This document shows, piece after piece, positions 25,085 through 33,805 of a stretch of 64,000 nt of DNA (positions within the stretch are counted from its first letter, which is position 1; the number at the start of each line of letters is the position of its first letter). The position numbers were made by a program, and so were the translations under genes. This DNA comes from Halanaeroarchaeum sp. HSR-CO (GTDB taxonomy: Archaea; Halobacteriota; Halobacteria; Halobacteriales; Halobacteriaceae): NCBI RefSeq assembly GCF_024972755.1, contig NZ_CP087724.1, forward strand, positions 2,294,001-2,358,000. Reading direction: 5' to 3'. The notes under the pieces were generated by a model. That model did not search any database and had not been told where the DNA came from. It was given only the letters and a program-made list of their open reading frames with translations.

Positions 25085-25852
25085 TCAGAGCCCGGTCGGC
25101 GCGTCGATGACCGTCGTCTCGGGCCCCCAGTCCGCGACCTGGTCGGCCAGCGACGCCACGCCGAACGTCTCCGTTGCGTAGTGGCCACCCAGGAAGACCG
25201 TCACCCCCGACTCCTTCGCCTGGTGGTAGAGTTGTCCCTTTCCCTCGCCGGTCACGAACGCGTCGACGCCGGCCGCCACCGCCTCGTCGAACCAGTCGGC
25301 GCCACTCCCGGTGACGATGGCCGCCGACTCGAGCAGGTCCGGACCGAAGTCCAGGACCTGTACCCCCTCGCCGCCGTGGTCGAGGGCTTCCTCGAGTTTC
25401 CCGTGCACGGTCTGGGTCGAGCGAGGAGCCGCGAAGACACCGCGTTGTCCGACGAATTCGGGGCCGAGTTCGCCGAACCGTTCGCGGTCGGTCAGTGAGA
25501 GAACGTCGGCGATGCCGGCGGCGTTGCCGATGTCCTGGTGGGCGTCGAGTGGCAGGTGGGAGACGTAGAGGCCGACGTCGGCCTGGATCAGTCGCGAGAG
25601 TCTGTCGTACTCCCGGCCGGTGACCCGGTCGATGCCGTCCCACGAGAGGCCGTGATGGACGACCAACACGTCGGCGCCCCAGTCGATCGCCGCCTCGATG
25701 GGTTCGACGGCCGCGTCCACCGCGAAGGCGACCCGCTCTATGGAATCGCTCGAGCGATCTACCTGGAGACCGTTGGCGCTGGCGTCCAGGTCGGCGAACG
25801 CCGCCGTTCGAAGGGACTCGTCGAGCCGAGAGACGAACGCTGTGCGGTCCAT
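25085..25852 (-). CDS. Nif3/DUF34-family dinuclear-metal protein
   Basis: 255 residues from ATG 25852, chosen because GTTTATATG at 25876-25884 is 28 nt upstream. The family's metal ligands are visible in DVLVVHHGLSWDG (two His) and VSHLPLDAHQDIGNA, and in the C-terminal VFLGGHYATETFGV (His and Glu). Proposed roles in other organisms include GTP cyclohydrolase I-like activity and damage control; the function is unsettled. Gene order places it between dys (convergent) and agmatinase. Confidence 0.88.
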   Translation of the reverse strand: MDRTAFVSRLDESLRTAAFADLDASANGLQVDRSSDSIERVAFAVDAAVEPIEAAIDWGADVLVVHHGLSWDGIDRVTGREYDRLSRLIQADVGLYVSHLPLDAHQDIGNAAGIADVLSLTDRERFGELGPEFVGQRGVFAAPRSTQTVHGKLEEALDHGGEGVQVLDFGPDLLESAAIVTGSGADWFDEAVAAGVDAFVTGEGKGQLYHQAKESGVTVFLGGHYATETFGVASLADQVADWGPETTVIDAPTGL

Positions 25853-25875
25853 GTCTCCGATTGGGCCGGCCATCC

Positions 25876-25884
25876 CATATAAAC
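25876..25884 (-). promoter_or_regulatory. TATA-like box of Nif3-like gene
   Basis: GTTTATATG on the minus strand, 28 nt before ATG 25852; it decides the start codon. Confidence 0.6.
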
Positions 25885-25969
25885 TCCCGTGAGAGGACAC
25901 CGAGACGCGCCTCGTGCGAGAACGTCACCCGCTTCGCGGGACACGCCAGCAATCGATGGCGGCGGTCGC

Positions 25970-26776
25970 TCACTGACTGGCGGCGTGCTCGTAGACGGCG
26001 GTCCTGAGGAGTTTCGCCCCCAGCGAGGGGGCCTGTCCGTCGTCCCGGTCGTTGACCTCGACCACGTCGATACCCGCCACCTGTGGGGCCACCGCGCGGA
26101 CCACGTCGCGCATCTCTCGGGGGGTGAGTCCGAACGGCTCCATCGTCCCGGTTCCGGGGGCAAAGCCCGGATCGGCACCGTCGATGTCGACGCTCAGGTA
26201 GACGTCGGCAGTCGCGTCGAACTCCGGTTGCCAGTCCGCGACGTCCGCCGGCGCGACGACCGTGACGTCCGATTCGGCCGCCCGGTTCCACTCCGCCTCG
26301 CTGCCGGTTCTGGCACCGAGGATGACGGCCCGATCGGCGGTCTCGAGTGCGTGACGGGTGACCGTCGCGTGGCTCAACTCGTTGCCGGCGTAGTCGCTCC
26401 GGAGGTCGAGGTGGGCGTCGAGAGTGACGAAGATATCGGGTGAGACGGCCTCGACGCCCGCCTTCGAGACGGTGTGTTCGCCGCCGAGCAGGAGTGGGAC
26501 GGCGTCGTCTCGGACGACGTCCGTGAGGACGCCGTTGACGTACTCGAGGTATTCGGCCGCGTCGTCCCAGGCGTGGACGTCGCCGTGGTCGTGAACCGCG
26601 AGGTCGGTGAAAAACTGGTCCGTGCGGCGGTCGTAGTCGTCGAAGGTCTCCGCGAACCGTCGGATTCGGTCCGGGCCGAACCGGGTGCCCGGCTGGAACG
26701 TGGTAGAAACGTCGAGTGGCGCGCCGACCACGACGTAGTCCGCCGCGTCGCGCTCGGTGGTCGCGCCGGGGAACAT
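25970..26776 (-). CDS. speB: Agmatinase (ureohydrolase family)
   Basis: 268 residues. Di-manganese ligands of the arginase/agmatinase fold are all present: His101 in LLLGGEHTVS, Asp120, His122 and Asp124 in LDAHLDLR, Asp197 and Asp199 in SVDIDGADP. It begins 1 nt after the aIF-5A stop, so the two are cotranscribed. In Haloferax an agmatinase homologue has been linked to making the deoxyhypusine side chain when agmatine rather than spermidine is the donor; the gene order here fits that. Free agmatine-to-putrescine conversion is the alternative role. Confidence 0.92.
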   Translation of the reverse strand: MFPGATTERDAADYVVVGAPLDVSTTFQPGTRFGPDRIRRFAETFDDYDRRTDQFFTDLAVHDHGDVHAWDDAAEYLEYVNGVLTDVVRDDAVPLLLGGEHTVSKAGVEAVSPDIFVTLDAHLDLRSDYAGNELSHATVTRHALETADRAVILGARTGSEAEWNRAAESDVTVVAPADVADWQPEFDATADVYLSVDIDGADPGFAPGTGTMEPFGLTPREMRDVVRAVAPQVAGIDVVEVNDRDDGQAPSLGAKLLRTAVYEHAASQ

Positions 26777-26777
26777 C

Positions 26778-27155
26778 TCAGTCGACGATCTTCCGCTGGC
26801 CCTCGTACTCGAGGTACTCGATCTCGTCGTCGGCCGCCAGCGAGACGCCCTCGGGGATACGCATCGTGAACGTCTCGTAGGTGTCGAGGTCCATGATCTG
26901 CGCGTCGTCGCCCTCGACGTTGACGACCTGGCCGCCCTTTCGGTCGATCATCGGGACCCAGATCTTGGCGTCGACCGGCTGGGAGAGCGAGCGTTTCTTG
27001 TCGTCGAAGACGCCCTTGCCCTCGATACGGGCCTTGGCGCTGCCGTGTTTGCCCGGCTTCGCCGTGCTGTAGGCGGTGATCTTGCAGGGCGCGTCATCCA
27101 TCATCAGGTAATTTCCTTCCTGGAGGTCGCGAACTTCTTTCTGTTCTTTCGGCAT
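26778..27155 (-). CDS. Translation factor aIF-5A
   Basis: 125 residues. It helps ribosomes through difficult peptide bonds. The hypusine site is Lys36 in [17 protein letters not shown]; the N-terminal SH3-like and C-terminal OB domains are complete ([37 protein letters not shown]). A good TATA-like CACTTATAG at 27179-27187 lies 28 nt before the ATG. First gene of an operon with agmatinase; deoxyhypusine synthase is 1.7 kb further on the opposite strand. Confidence 0.95.
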   Translation of the reverse strand: MPKEQKEVRDLQEGNYLMMDDAPCKITAYSTAKPGKHGSAKARIEGKGVFDDKKRSLSQPVDAKIWVPMIDRKGGQVVNVEGDDAQIMDLDTYETFTMRIPEGVSLAADDEIEYLEYEGQRKIVD

Positions 27156-27178
27156 ACCGCGGGATTCTCGTTTACCGG

Positions 27179-27187
27179 CTATAAGTG
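27179..27187 (-). promoter_or_regulatory. TATA-like box of the aIF-5A/agmatinase operon
   Basis: CACTTATAG on the minus strand, 28 nt before ATG 27155. Confidence 0.65.
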
Positions 27188-27224
27188 GTTTGGAACTGCG
27201 CCGCCCCGAGCGGGGGTCTGCGGG

Positions 27225-28295
27225 TCACCTGCGGCGGTCCAGGAAGGTTTCGAGTCGATCGAGTCCCGCCTCGAGGTCCGCGGTTGGCAACCCGAAGCCG
27301 ATGCGGAAGTAGTCGTCGTGCCCAAAGAGCGCCCCCGGGGCGAGCACCACCGACTCCGCCTCGACGAACTGGCGGCAGAACGCCGTCGAGCTCTCGAAAC
27401 CGTCTGGCACGGTGACGAAGCCGTTCACCCCCACCGGGTCGTACCACACGAGGCCCCGTTCGTCGACGAACTCGCGGACCATCTCCCGGTTCCGTGCGGC
27501 GAGTTCCCGATTCGCGGCCAGGATGGCGTCCTCCTGGTCGCCCATCGCCTGGCGAGCGACGTGCTGGCCGATCTTCGTCGGCGAGATGGTCGTGTAGTCC
27601 TTCCACTCCCAGGCGCGCTCTACGACCGACTGGTTACCGACCAGCCACCCGAACCTGACACCGGCGAGTCCGTAGGCTTTCGTCACGCTCGCCGTGCTGA
27701 GCGCCCACTCGCCGAGGGTCGCGGCGGGCGGGTGGGGGTCCTCGGCGAGAAGCCGATAGACTTCGTCGACGAGGAGGTAGGCATCGTTGTCGGCCGCGAT
27801 GTCGTACAATGCTGCGACAGTCTCCTGGGAGTGGTACCGGCCGGTGGGGTTGTTGGGGTTGTTGAGGACGATGACCTGGGTCTCTGGACGCATGGCCTCG
27901 GCGACAGCATCCACGTCGAGAGTCCACTCGGGTGGTCGAAGCCCGACTCGCGTGACCTCGCCGATCGCAGACGGAACGGCGTGGAGGGCCTGGTAGGTCG
28001 GGGTGACGGCGACCGCGTGGTCGTTTTGGTCCATGAGCGCCTGGAAGGCCAGGAAGTTGGCCTCCTGGGTGCCGACCGTGAACAGCACCTCCTCGGGGCC
28101 ACGCCCGTACCGCTCGCCCACCGCGGCTCTGAACTCGGGATCACCGTTGGTAGGGATGACGTATCCCAGCGACCCCGGGTCGAGGTCGAACCGGTCGGCG
28201 TCGAGGCTCCGGATCCCAGACTCCGCGAGCATCAGGTCGGCCTCGTGTTCGTACTCGGCGAACCACCGTTCGAGTTCGAAGGGCGCGATGTCCAT
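27225..28295 (-). CDS. Fold-type I aminotransferase (class I/II)
   Basis: 356 residues. PLP-enzyme landmarks: VIVLNNPNNPTGRYHSQE (Asn of the NPNNPTG motif), YLLVDEVYRLLAED (Asp pairing the pyridine N), and the Schiff-base Lys in SVTKAYGLAGVRFGW. The C-terminus holds the substrate-carboxylate Arg in YFRIGFGLP. A stand-alone gene; amino donor unknown. Similar haloarchaeal enzymes are annotated as aspartate- or capreomycidine-synthase-like aminotransferases. Confidence 0.88.
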   Translation of the reverse strand: MDIAPFELERWFAEYEHEADLMLAESGIRSLDADRFDLDPGSLGYVIPTNGDPEFRAAVGERYGRGPEEVLFTVGTQEANFLAFQALMDQNDHAVAVTPTYQALHAVPSAIGEVTRVGLRPPEWTLDVDAVAEAMRPETQVIVLNNPNNPTGRYHSQETVAALYDIAADNDAYLLVDEVYRLLAEDPHPPAATLGEWALSTASVTKAYGLAGVRFGWLVGNQSVVERAWEWKDYTTISPTKIGQHVARQAMGDQEDAILAANRELAARNREMVREFVDERGLVWYDPVGVNGFVTVPDGFESSTAFCRQFVEAESVVLAPGALFGHDDYFRIGFGLPTADLEAGLDRLETFLDRRR

Positions 28296-28317
28296 GCCGA
28301 CGAGACGGTCGCAGACA

Positions 28318-28326
28318 CCAAAAAGG
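28318..28326 (-). terminator. C4T5 tract after the AarF-family gene
   Basis: On the minus strand CCCCTTTTT begins 2 nt after the stop at 28329. The T5 tract could end the AarF transcript; it also lies about 27 nt before the aminotransferase ATG, so it may double as a weak promoter element. Confidence 0.4.
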
Positions 28327-28328
28327 GG

Positions 28329-29996
28329 CTACTCGCGGTAGCGCTTTCGCTGGTCGAGATACTGTTCGGTGACCTGTGGCGCGGTCCGAATACCGCGCCG
28401 TTCGCGGAACGACTGCCACGTGAGGATGGCGACGACGGTGGTTACCAGGGCGGCGCCACCGGCCACCAGCATATCGTCGACGACGTAGAGGAGGGTCGTC
28501 GAGACGACCCCCGCACCGGTGAGTGCACCGTAGACGACCCGTCTGGCCAGTCGGTCGAGCGCACCGTTGCGGTCCTCGATACCGGCGCGGACGAAGAGAT
28601 CTTCCCGATGGAGACTATCGAGCGATCGATCCAGTTTCGGCGGGATAGTGACGGCGGCCCTGGCGGCATCCCTGACGTCGTCGCCCGCGTCCTCGAGGAC
28701 CGCCCGGATCGATTCCTCGCGATACCCGCGTTCGGTGAGGAATTCGGAGGCTACCGCGATGAAGTCGAACTCCGAGTCGAGGGAGAGACAGACCCCCTCG
28801 ACCACGGTCGCGACGCGCATCACCAGCGCGAGGTTCGAGGGCAATCTGAGCGGGAACTCGTAGATGGTGTCCTCGACCTTGCCGATGATCTGCTGGACCC
28901 GCCAGGTCTCGATGTCCTCACCCCGGGCGTCCTGGATGGCCAGGTCCATCACCTCGGCCATGGTCGCCCGGTCGGCGTCCGGAGAGAGGGTACCCATCGC
29001 GATCAATATGTCGAGGATCTCGTCGATGTCGCGGCTGGCGACCGCGAGGTAGAACTCGATGATCTTCTCCTGGACGAACGAGTCGACCCGTCCGCTCATC
29101 CCGAAGTCGTAGAAGACGATCCGACCGTCGGGTTTCACCGCGAGGTTCCCGGGGTGTGGATCGGCGTGGTACACACCATCTTGGGTAATCATTTTTAGAT
29201 ACGCGCGCGTAAGCCGTTCGGCGACTGCCGAACGGTCCACACCCTGCGCGTCGAGTTCCTCGACCTCCGTGATCTTCGTCCCGCCCACGTACTCCATCGT
29301 GAGCACCCGTGGACCGGAATGGGAGTGGACGACCGACGGAATGACGATCATCGGATCGTCCGCGAAGTTCCCCTTGATCTCCTCCAGCATCGACGCCTCG
29401 CGATCGTAGTCCATCTCCTCGCGGATCGTCTTCCCGAACTCGTCGGCGAGGTTCCCGAGCGAGAACGCACGCGCGTCGTCGACGAAGTAGATGATGATCG
29501 GCAGCGTCCAGCGGATGGCGGTCAGGTCGGCCTCGACCAGGTCCTCGATACCCGGCCGACGCACCTTCACCGCGACCTCGCGGCCGTCGGTGCGGGCACG
29601 ATACACCTGACCGAGACTCGCCCCGCTGATGGGCTCCGTGTCGAACTCCTCGAAGTGCTCGTCGACGGGGCCGAGTTCGTCTTCGATCACGGTCCGGGCG
29701 TCCGCCCAGTCGGCTGGCGGGACCCGGTCCTGTAACTGCGAGAAGACGTCGATGTACTCCGGCGGCAGCACGTCGGGGCGGGTCGAGAGCAACTGACCGA
29801 GTTTGATGAACGTCGGCCCCAGGGTGAGCAACGACTCCAGGAGCGTCTGTGCGCGTTCGACCCGCATCTCGGACGTGACGCGGCGGCGCCGACCGAACAG
29901 GAGGAATCGGTGCCTGTCACGGAGGTAACTCAGGACCAGCGGGAGGAACTGCCAGGCGACCAGGACGAACCGACGATAGGCACGGACGGCGACCAC
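28329..29996 (-). CDS. AarF/ABC1/UbiB-family atypical kinase
   Basis: 555 residues, GTG start at 29996. UbiB-family marks are clear: the KxGQ motif in TFIKLGQLLSTRPD, the Ala-rich loop ISGASLGQVYRA in place of a Gly-rich loop, VAVKVRRPGI (ATP Lys), HADPHPGNLAV (catalytic loop) and VFYDFGMSGR (DFG). Two hydrophobic helices near 495-540 anchor it in the membrane. The family supports lipid-quinone biosynthesis or prenyl-lipid handling; haloarchaea make menaquinones. Starts 3 nt after the Hsp20 gene. Confidence 0.9.
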   Translation of the reverse strand: MVAVRAYRRFVLVAWQFLPLVLSYLRDRHRFLLFGRRRRVTSEMRVERAQTLLESLLTLGPTFIKLGQLLSTRPDVLPPEYIDVFSQLQDRVPPADWADARTVIEDELGPVDEHFEEFDTEPISGASLGQVYRARTDGREVAVKVRRPGIEDLVEADLTAIRWTLPIIIYFVDDARAFSLGNLADEFGKTIREEMDYDREASMLEEIKGNFADDPMIVIPSVVHSHSGPRVLTMEYVGGTKITEVEELDAQGVDRSAVAERLTRAYLKMITQDGVYHADPHPGNLAVKPDGRIVFYDFGMSGRVDSFVQEKIIEFYLAVASRDIDEILDILIAMGTLSPDADRATMAEVMDLAIQDARGEDIETWRVQQIIGKVEDTIYEFPLRLPSNLALVMRVATVVEGVCLSLDSEFDFIAVASEFLTERGYREESIRAVLEDAGDDVRDAARAAVTIPPKLDRSLDSLHREDLFVRAGIEDRNGALDRLARRVVYGALTGAGVVSTTLLYVVDDMLVAGGAALVTTVVAILTWQSFRERRGIRTAPQVTEQYLDQRKRYRE

Positions 29997-29999
29997 GCG

Positions 30000-30350
30000 T
30001 TATCCCTCTATCGGCACGGGTGTCTCTCGTCCGGACACTTTGGGCAGCGTGACCTCCAGGACACCGGCATCGAGGTCGGCCGTGGCCTGGTTCCCGGCCG
30101 CATCCGGTGGGAGTGGGAGGTCCGCGTCGAGATAGAGCGCGCGCTCTTCCTCCCGGAACCAGAAGTCGTCGGGGACCGTCTTCTCCCGTATGGCCTCGAT
30201 GGTGAGGCGGTTGTCCCGGACGGTCAGATCGAGACCGTCCGCTTCGACGCCGGGGAGGTCGAATACCAGGAGGTAGGCGTCGTCGGATTCCAGGAGGTCC
30301 GCGAAGACCGCCTCCGGTACAGAAGCTAGTGCGTCGCTGAGTCCGGTCAT
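30000..30350 (-). CDS. Hsp20/alpha-crystallin-like small chaperone
   Basis: 116 residues from ATG 30350. The alpha-crystallin beta-sandwich is recognisable: AYLLVFDLPGVEADGLDLTV, NRLTIEAIREK, and the end GVLEVTLPKVSGRETPVPIEG, with the G-V-L motif as GVLEVTL. The N- and C-terminal extensions are short, and the C-terminal IxI motif appears as VPI. It lies directly upstream of the AarF-family gene and is probably cotranscribed. Confidence 0.85.
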   Translation of the reverse strand: MTGLSDALASVPEAVFADLLESDDAYLLVFDLPGVEADGLDLTVRDNRLTIEAIREKTVPDDFWFREEERALYLDADLPLPPDAAGNQATADLDAGVLEVTLPKVSGRETPVPIEG

Positions 30351-30622
30351 GGCTGGCACTATGTCACGTAAGGCGAAAAAGGCGGTGGTCGGAACACCGC
30401 CACGCACTTTCCCCCTTCCCCAGGGGAGTGCCCCGTCTCCGTCGCTGATCGAACTGGTCGATCGTGCCGACCGCGATACCCCCGTTGGGTCGACGGCCAG
30501 TCGTGGCAGCTGGCCGGTGACCCGGTGGGCCGGGGGCGCAGTCGACGTATGACCCAAACGGAGGGACCGTAAAGAATGGGGGCGACCGTGGCCCCCGATT
30601 GCAGATACTTTAGCCGAATTAA
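30351..30622. other. Intergenic region between hsp20 and the moeA operon
   Basis: A divergent region of 340 nt in all. The hsp20-proximal part holds weak T-rich promoter-like sequence (CTTTTTCGCC near 30375-30384, minus strand) but no gene that I can support. The moeA-proximal end carries palindromes described separately. Confidence 0.4.
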
Positions 30623-30637
30623 GCCGGATTATCCGGC
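30623..30637. promoter_or_regulatory. Perfect 15-bp palindrome upstream of moeA
   Basis: GCCGGATTATCCGGC (7-1-7) lies about 55-70 nt before ATG 30691, just upstream of the likely promoter. A similar half-site (AGCCGAATTA) precedes it at about 30612-30621. A candidate operator. Confidence 0.55.
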
Positions 30638-30653
30638 ACGACGGGAACAGGTT

Positions 30654-30674
30654 CCGCGCATTTTTCTCGCGCGG
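30654..30674 (+). promoter_or_regulatory. moeA promoter inside an inverted repeat
   Basis: A TATA-like ATTTTTCTC (30660-30668), about 27 nt before ATG 30691, is flanked by CCGCGC (30654-30659) and GCGCGG (30669-30674), a perfect 6-bp inverted repeat. Confidence 0.5.
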
Positions 30675-30690
30675 TCACCAAGACATCCAC

Positions 30691-31914
30691 ATGACAGCAC
30701 ATGGGGATCGACGACACGCGGGATTCAAGCATCGAACCCGCGTCGAGGAGGCCAGAGCCACGCTCGAATCGCTCGTCGAGATGGTCGACGGGACCGAACG
30801 CGTGCCACTCGCCGAGGCGGACGGACGGGTGTTAGCCGAAGGGGTGACCGCTCAGACGAACGTCCCGGGGTATCCACGGGCAGCCATGGATGGGTTCGCC
30901 GTGCGTGCCACGGACACGTTCGGGGCCAGCGATCGGTCGCCGGAACTGCTCCGGACCGACGACGAGACCGTCGATCCGGGTACGGCGGTCAGAGTGCATA
31001 CGGGAAGCGAACTACCCGACGGTGCCGACGCAGTCGTGATGGTCGAACACGTCGAAGCTGTCGGCGACGACCTGGAGGTGTACGACGCGGTCGCCGAAGG
31101 CGAGAACGTGGGACCGGTCGGCGAGGACGTCGAAGCGGGCACCCACCTCTACGATCCGGGCCACCAGTTGCGCCCCTCCGACCTCGGGTTGCTCAAATCC
31201 GTCGACGTCCGCGAGGTGGCGGTGCGAGCCCACCCCGACGTGGCCGTCATCCCCACCGGCGAGGAGGTCGTACAGACCGACCCGGGCCCCGGCGAAGTGA
31301 TCGAGACGAACGGCCTGACGGTGAGCCAACTCGTCGAACGATGGGGCGGAACGACGCGATACCGCGACGTCGTGACCGACGACGAGGACCGACTGCGCGC
31401 GGCACTGGAACGCGACCTCGACGCGGACATTATCGTCACCACGGGCGGGTCCTCGGTCGGTGAACGGGACCTCACCGTCGACGTCGTCGAGGACCTCGGT
31501 GAGGTGGTGGTACACGGTGTGGCGCTCAAGCCGGGCCACCCGGTCGCCATCGGGGCGGTCGAGTCGACCCCGATCATCCTCCTCCCGGGATACCCGGTCT
31601 CCTGTATCGTCAACGCCATGCAGTTCCTGCGGCCGGCCGTCAAGTGGGCGCTCGGCACCGAACGAATCGATCCCCCGACCGTCTCCGCCCGCCTCGACGG
31701 GAAGGTCCGAAGCGAACCAGGCATTCGCACCTTCGCCCGAGTGACCCTGGAACGCGACGACGACGGCTGGGTCGCCACCCCGGTGAGTGCGAGCGGCGCC
31801 GGGGTGCTCTCGACGGTGGCGCTGGCAGACGGCTGGGTCCAGGTGCCCGAATCCACGGAAGGATACCCGACCGATAGCGAGATCGTCGTCCAACGGTGGG
31901 AGGCCATGGTATGA
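30691..31914 (+). CDS. moeA: Molybdopterin molybdenumtransferase MoeA
   Basis: 407 residues. It inserts molybdate (or tungstate) into adenylylated molybdopterin. The MoeA marks are seen: PGYPRAAMDGFAVRATDTFG, HTGSELPDGADAVVMVE, VIPTGEEVVQ, the catalytic-region IIVTTGGSSVGERD, and VALKPGHPVAIGAV followed by LPGYPVSCIVNAMQF. The gene overlaps a second moeA-like gene by 4 nt (ATGA). Both AOR enzymes in this window need a pterin cofactor, consistent with local demand. Confidence 0.93.
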   Translation: MTAHGDRRHAGFKHRTRVEEARATLESLVEMVDGTERVPLAEADGRVLAEGVTAQTNVPGYPRAAMDGFAVRATDTFGASDRSPELLRTDDETVDPGTAVRVHTGSELPDGADAVVMVEHVEAVGDDLEVYDAVAEGENVGPVGEDVEAGTHLYDPGHQLRPSDLGLLKSVDVREVAVRAHPDVAVIPTGEEVVQTDPGPGEVIETNGLTVSQLVERWGGTTRYRDVVTDDEDRLRAALERDLDADIIVTTGGSSVGERDLTVDVVEDLGEVVVHGVALKPGHPVAIGAVESTPIILLPGYPVSCIVNAMQFLRPAVKWALGTERIDPPTVSARLDGKVRSEPGIRTFARVTLERDDDGWVATPVSASGAGVLSTVALADGWVQVPESTEGYPTDSEIVVQRWEAMV

Positions 31915-33794
31915 CCCGACGCGAGTTCCGCGACCTCGCGAGTCTCGACCAGGCCCACACGGTCGTCGGGGAACTGGACCTCGATCCAGGGACCGTGACG
32001 GTCCCACTCGAGACGGCCGGAGGCCGGGTCCTGGCCGAGCGGGTCGACGCGACGATCGACGTGCCGGGATTCGCCAGGGCTGGGAAGGACGGCTACGCGG
32101 TTCGGGCCCGGGACACGTTCGGTGCCGAGGAGACCGATCCGGCCGAACTCGAAATCGTCGGCGAGGTCCACGCGGGGGCGCCGCCCGACGTGGTCGTCGG
32201 TTCCGGCGAGGCCGCGGAGATATCCACCGGCGCGGTCATGCCAGACGGGGCAGACGCCGTGGTCATGGTCGAACGAACGGAGGCGGCCGGCGAGTCGGTC
32301 CTCGTCGGCACGGCCATCGCCCCCGGCGATGCCGTCATGGACGCCGGCGCCGACATCGCCGCCGGCGAACGGGGACTCGGTCCCGGGACCGTCCTGACAG
32401 CACGGGAGATCGGGCTGCTCTCTGCGCTCGGCGTCGACGAAGTGCCGGTGAAAGGAGAACCGACCGTCGGCATACTCTCGACGGGCGACGAACTCGTCCG
32501 ACCGGGCGAGTCGCTGCACCACGAGGCGGGCCAGATCTACGATGTCAACAGCTACACCATCGCCACTGCGGTCGCCGAGGCTGGCGGTGAGCCGAGGATC
32601 TACCCCCACGCCGAGGACGAACGCGAGGAGATGGAACGCGTCCTCCGCGACGCCGCCGACGAGTGCGATCTGGTCCTCTCCTCCGGGTCGACGAGCGCGA
32701 GCGCGGTCGACGTCATCTACCGCGTCATCGAGGACCGTGGCGAGTTGCTGCTCCATGGCGTGGCAGTCAAACCCGGGAAGCCGATGCTGGTCGGTCGCCT
32801 CGACGACTCGGCGTACGTCGGATTGCCCGGCTTCCCGGTCTCGGCGCTGACGATCTTCCGGACCTTCGTCGCACCGGCCATCCGCGAGGCCGCCGGCCGC
32901 CCCGAACCACAGACGGCGAGCGTCGACGGGACGATGGCGGTCAGAGAACGCTACGCCGAAGGCCGAACGCGCATGCTCCCCGTCGGCCTCGTCGAGAACG
33001 GTGCCGGCGACCGACTCGTCTACCCCGTGGACAAGGGGAGTGGGGCGACCACGAGCCTCGTCGAGGCCGACGGGTTCGTCGAGGTCGACGCCGACACCGA
33101 ATACCTGGGCGAGGGCGAAGCGGTCACGGTGACGCTGTTCTCGCCCGACGTACGCGCTCCCCGCGTCCTGGGCGTGGGCGAGGACGACCCGGCCCTGGCC
33201 CGTCTCCTCGATGCGGTCCGGACGCCCCGGTATCTGGCCGAAGGCACGAGAGAGGGGCTTCGCCGCCTGCGAGACGGGATTCCAGACGTCGCGGTCGCCG
33301 CCGGGCCGCTCTCCACGACGCCCGATGCGACGGAGATAGCCAGATGGGAACGCGAATGGGGGCTCGTCGTCCCCGCGGGCAATCCAGCCGCAGTCCAGGG
33401 CGTCGAGTCGCTGGTGGACGAGGACTTGCGATTCGTGAATCGCGGGACGAACTCGGGGCTCCGCGCCGATCTCGACGCGACGATCGACGCACTCGCCGAC
33501 GAACGGGGCGCGAGTCGCCACGAGGTCGCGAGCGAGATTGCGGGCTACGAACGCACGGTTCGGGCCCACGAGAGTCCCGCCCGTTCGGTCGCCAGTGGAA
33601 CGGTCGACGTGGGACTCGGGTTGCGGTCCACGGCCGAACGCCTCGGGCTCGGGTTCGTCCCGGTGGGCGGCCAGCCAGTTCGGGTGTTCGTCGCCGCGGA
33701 TCGACGGGAAAAACCAGGTGTTCGAGACCTCGAACGGGCACTGACGGACGACCTGGGAGAGATCGTCGAGTCGCTACCGGGCTTCGAGCGCTGA
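31911..33794 (+). CDS. MoeA-like protein fused to a periplasmic-binding-type domain
   Basis: 627 residues from ATG 31911. Residues 1-405 are a second MoeA (RAGKDGYAVRARDTFG; STGAVMPDGADAVVMVERTE; ILSTGDELV; VAVKPGKPMLVGRL). The conserved GGxSxG-type loop is altered to SSGSTSASAVD. Residues about 420-627 form a type 2 periplasmic-binding fold (VAVAAGPLSTTPD; LRFVNRGTNSGLRADLD; SGTVDVGLGLRSTAERLGL) like the molybdate/tungstate ModA-related domains of archaeal MoeA fusions. The fusion could select or sense the oxyanion. Translationally coupled to moeA. Confidence 0.9.
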   Translation: MTRREFRDLASLDQAHTVVGELDLDPGTVTVPLETAGGRVLAERVDATIDVPGFARAGKDGYAVRARDTFGAEETDPAELEIVGEVHAGAPPDVVVGSGEAAEISTGAVMPDGADAVVMVERTEAAGESVLVGTAIAPGDAVMDAGADIAAGERGLGPGTVLTAREIGLLSALGVDEVPVKGEPTVGILSTGDELVRPGESLHHEAGQIYDVNSYTIATAVAEAGGEPRIYPHAEDEREEMERVLRDAADECDLVLSSGSTSASAVDVIYRVIEDRGELLLHGVAVKPGKPMLVGRLDDSAYVGLPGFPVSALTIFRTFVAPAIREAAGRPEPQTASVDGTMAVRERYAEGRTRMLPVGLVENGAGDRLVYPVDKGSGATTSLVEADGFVEVDADTEYLGEGEAVTVTLFSPDVRAPRVLGVGEDDPALARLLDAVRTPRYLAEGTREGLRRLRDGIPDVAVAAGPLSTTPDATEIARWEREWGLVVPAGNPAAVQGVESLVDEDLRFVNRGTNSGLRADLDATIDALADERGASRHEVASEIAGYERTVRAHESPARSVASGTVDVGLGLRSTAERLGLGFVPVGGQPVRVFVAADRREKPGVRDLERALTDDLGEIVESLPGFER

Positions 33795-33805
33795 ACGGGT
33801 GGCGA

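Noticed and set aside
26757-29198. 813-codon plus-strand open frame over aIF-5A, the aminotransferase and the AarF-family gene
   Set aside because: Spans three recognisable minus-strand genes and their promoters; no domain of its own.
31149-33569. 806-codon minus-strand open frame opposite the two moeA genes
   Set aside because: The plus strand carries two full MoeA proteins; this is a shadow frame.
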